34,324 nucleotides of DNA from positions 1 through 34,324 of the forward strand of contig JANMDR010000033.1 of NCBI GenBank assembly GCA_031376425.1, in the 5' to 3' direction. Made by a program: the position numbers and the translations under genes. Shown here in pieces: positions 32,948 through 34,324 of this stretch. Origin of the DNA: JANMDR01 sp031376425 (lineage in GTDB: Bacteria; Pseudomonadota; Gammaproteobacteria; Burkholderiales; Usitatibacteraceae). The notes beneath the pieces were generated by a model. That model made no database searches. It had not been told where the DNA came from and saw only the letters and a list, made by a program, of their open reading frames with translations. Position 1 is the stretch's first letter, and every line of letters begins with the position of its first letter.

Positions 32948-34231
32948 GTGCAAGGTCTACTCAGTGATAAAGAATGGCGCGATCTATTGGACGACATCGA
33001 TGCTGGAACAGTGGTTCCTGTTATTGGCTCAGCGCTTGTCACGCTGATCGACAGTGACGGCGTAACCCGTCCGCTTTACTCGGCGCTTGCTCCGCGCCTC
33101 GCTACTGAACTTGGTCTTGCTGCCCCCGAGACTTTCACAACTACCGCGCAAGTGGCGGCAAGCCACATTCTGTCAGGGCAAGAGCGCAGTCGGGTCTACC
33201 GCGAAATGCGTGCTTTGCTAAAAGCTGTTGAGAAATCGGATATTGCCGAGTTGAGTGCCGGCCCAGCGGCGTTGAACCAGTTAGCTCGTATTCGTAGTTT
33301 TCCACTATATTTGGGTACAACGCCGGATCACTTCATGCTCAATGCCTTAAAGCAACATCGCCCGGCATTCGACACTACCAAGCACCACAAGGCCTTCCAC
33401 CCCAACGAACCGCCGGAGCGATGTGACCTGCCCTCAAGCCGCATGCGCGGGCCTGAAACCTGCCTGTACCAATTGCTAGGTGACAGAGACAACCACCTGT
33501 GCCGTGACTTCGCGGTGTGGGAAGAAGACCTCATGGAGTTCGTTTGCGGCTTGCTGGAACACTCAGACCAACTGAAAAACCTGTTTTCCGCATTAAAAGA
33601 ACGGAGCTTGCTTTTTCTTGGCGCACCAGCCGATGACTGGACGGTGCGCTTTCTGCTGCGCGTGGTTCGTGGTGAGCGCCTGAGTAGTCGCAGCCGTGAC
33701 CAAATCGGCGAATACATAGCAGATGACAGCCCATCACTAAGCCAGTCAACAGTCCTCTATTTTGACCAAGCCGTGCACACCACGCGTCTTGTAGCCGGAA
33801 ACCCCATCGAATTCGTTAACGAACTGTTTCAACGTTGGCAACAAACTTTTGGCGTTGAATTAGACGATAAGAGATTCCTTGAGTCACTCCCAGCTGAAAT
33901 GCCGATTGGGGCAGTATTCATTTCCTACGCCAACGAAGACCTGCCTATTGCCCTAGACGTGGCGCGAGCGCTGCATGCCGAGGGCGTACCGATCTGGCTC
34001 GATCGCCGACACCTACAGGCAGGTCAACTCTACGACGAAAAGCTGGAGTCCGCCATCAAGTTACGCAGCAGCCTTTTCGTTGCATTGGTGTCGCAGGCTA
34101 GCGAGTCGAGCCCGACCCGTTATGTCCAGAAAGAAAGACGCTGGGCCGCGATGCGACAGGGCGACCTGAACGAGGAGTTCTACCTGGACTTACCCCGTTT
34201 CCACGGACACATAGCTACTTCTTGGGTTTAG
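32948..34231 (+). CDS. SIR2-like/TIR fusion protein, probable defence NADase, 3' truncated
   Basis: 427 residues starting at GTG 32948, with GAGAGG 5 bases upstream. Residues 15-260 resemble a SIR2-type fold: TVVPVIGSAL at 21-30, LGTTPDHFMLNAL near 122-134, and LYQLLGD at 173-179 where active sirtuins have LHG, so the catalytic His position holds Leu177. ERSLLFLGAPADDWTVRFLL follows. Residues 318-411 are a TIR domain: GAVFISYANEDLPIALDVAR, GVPIWLDRRHLQAGQLYDEK, and LFVALVSQASESS. Glu364 in YDEKLESAI sits where TIR NADases have their catalytic glutamate. TIR domains usually need about 40 more residues, and after EEFYL the sequence is unlike the family, so the gene seems cut. Such proteins act in NAD-depleting antiphage defence; that role is inferred here. 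Confidence 0.8.
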   Translation: MQGLLSDKEWRDLLDDIDAGTVVPVIGSALVTLIDSDGVTRPLYSALAPRLATELGLAAPETFTTTAQVAASHILSGQERSRVYREMRALLKAVEKSDIAELSAGPAALNQLARIRSFPLYLGTTPDHFMLNALKQHRPAFDTTKHHKAFHPNEPPERCDLPSSRMRGPETCLYQLLGDRDNHLCRDFAVWEEDLMEFVCGLLEHSDQLKNLFSALKERSLLFLGAPADDWTVRFLLRVVRGERLSSRSRDQIGEYIADDSPSLSQSTVLYFDQAVHTTRLVAGNPIEFVNELFQRWQQTFGVELDDKRFLESLPAEMPIGAVFISYANEDLPIALDVARALHAEGVPIWLDRRHLQAGQLYDEKLESAIKLRSSLFVALVSQASESSPTRYVQKERRWAAMRQGDLNEEFYLDLPRFHGHIATSWV

Positions 34232-34324
34232 TTTCGCATGAACGGTATGCACTGGTTGATTCTTGACGATTCAGGGTTATCCACGGCGCTCGCCTGTGGA
34301 CAAGACGACTGGCTCCTCAATAAG
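34185..34324 (+). mobile_element. Possible insertion sequence end at the right edge
   Basis: From 34185 TGGACTTACCCCGTTTCC and ACGGACAC resemble the TGxxCT...CCCC...GGACA termini of IS3-family elements. The TIR reading frame loses its family-like sequence exactly here. Further on, TTATCCAC (34277-34284) and CTGTGGACAA (34294-34303) form an inverted pair of DnaA-box-like sites. The frame from 34239 is open to the window edge but not recognised. The element itself, if real, lies mostly outside the window. Confidence 0.35.

Noticed and set aside
1..34324. CRISPR array
   Set aside because: No regularly spaced direct repeats were seen anywhere in the window.

Overview
The window looks like a chromosomal segment of a betaproteobacterium, probably Burkholderiales or a close relative. 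The clearest sign is the run pheA-hisC-tyrA-aroA-cmk-rpsA-ihfB, a gene order I know from that class, preceded here by hldD, a comEA-like gene and cysM. The base composition is moderate and the genus cannot be told from this window.

Layout. (1) 1-2532: two adjacent TPM-domain membrane or envelope proteins (the first cut by the window edge), then an MFS transporter. (2) 2605-8418: a large site-2-protease-like membrane protein with a helical-repeat tail, a decayed copy of the 3' end of the MFS gene, a secreted DUF1330-like protein on the minus strand, and a membrane protein with a TPR-like tail. (3) 8492-14754: a truncated XRE antitoxin-like gene and the SOS mutasome cassette imuA-imuB-dnaE2 on the minus strand, under a near-perfect LexA box. 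imuA carries an in-frame stop codon, and dnaE2 carries a small palindromic repeat inside its reading frame. (4) 15142-19641: tRNA-Ser(CGA), hldD (LPS heptose), a secreted helix-hairpin-helix protein with a Lys/Ala-rich tail, cysM, and a PolB-type 3'-5' exonuclease. (5) 19885-27785: the aromatic amino acid / ribosomal block. pheA, hisC, tyrA and aroA supply chorismate-derived Phe and Tyr synthesis; cmk, rpsA and ihfB follow. (6) 28066-32107: a ZIP metal transporter, a yciI-like/ECF42-like sigma factor operon with a candidate self-recognised promoter, and an exported cyclophilin fused to two tandem Trp-rich repeats. (7) 32108-34324: a graveyard with a histidine kinase tail and an IS630-type transposase remnant, followed by a gene fusing a SIR2-like domain to a TIR domain. 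That gene appears cut short by what may be an insertion sequence end.

The core blocks (4, 5) look ordinary and vertically inherited. The accessory signal is at the right end, where a SIR2-like/TIR protein of the type used in NAD-depleting antiphage defence sits next to mobile-element debris. The other points worth a second look are the broken imuA under an intact SOS box, the palindrome inside dnaE2, the MFS tail repeated on both sides of the M50 gene, and several RNA-level structures: the hairpin series after the comEA-like gene, the rpsA leader hairpins, and alternative hairpins before the ZIP gene.
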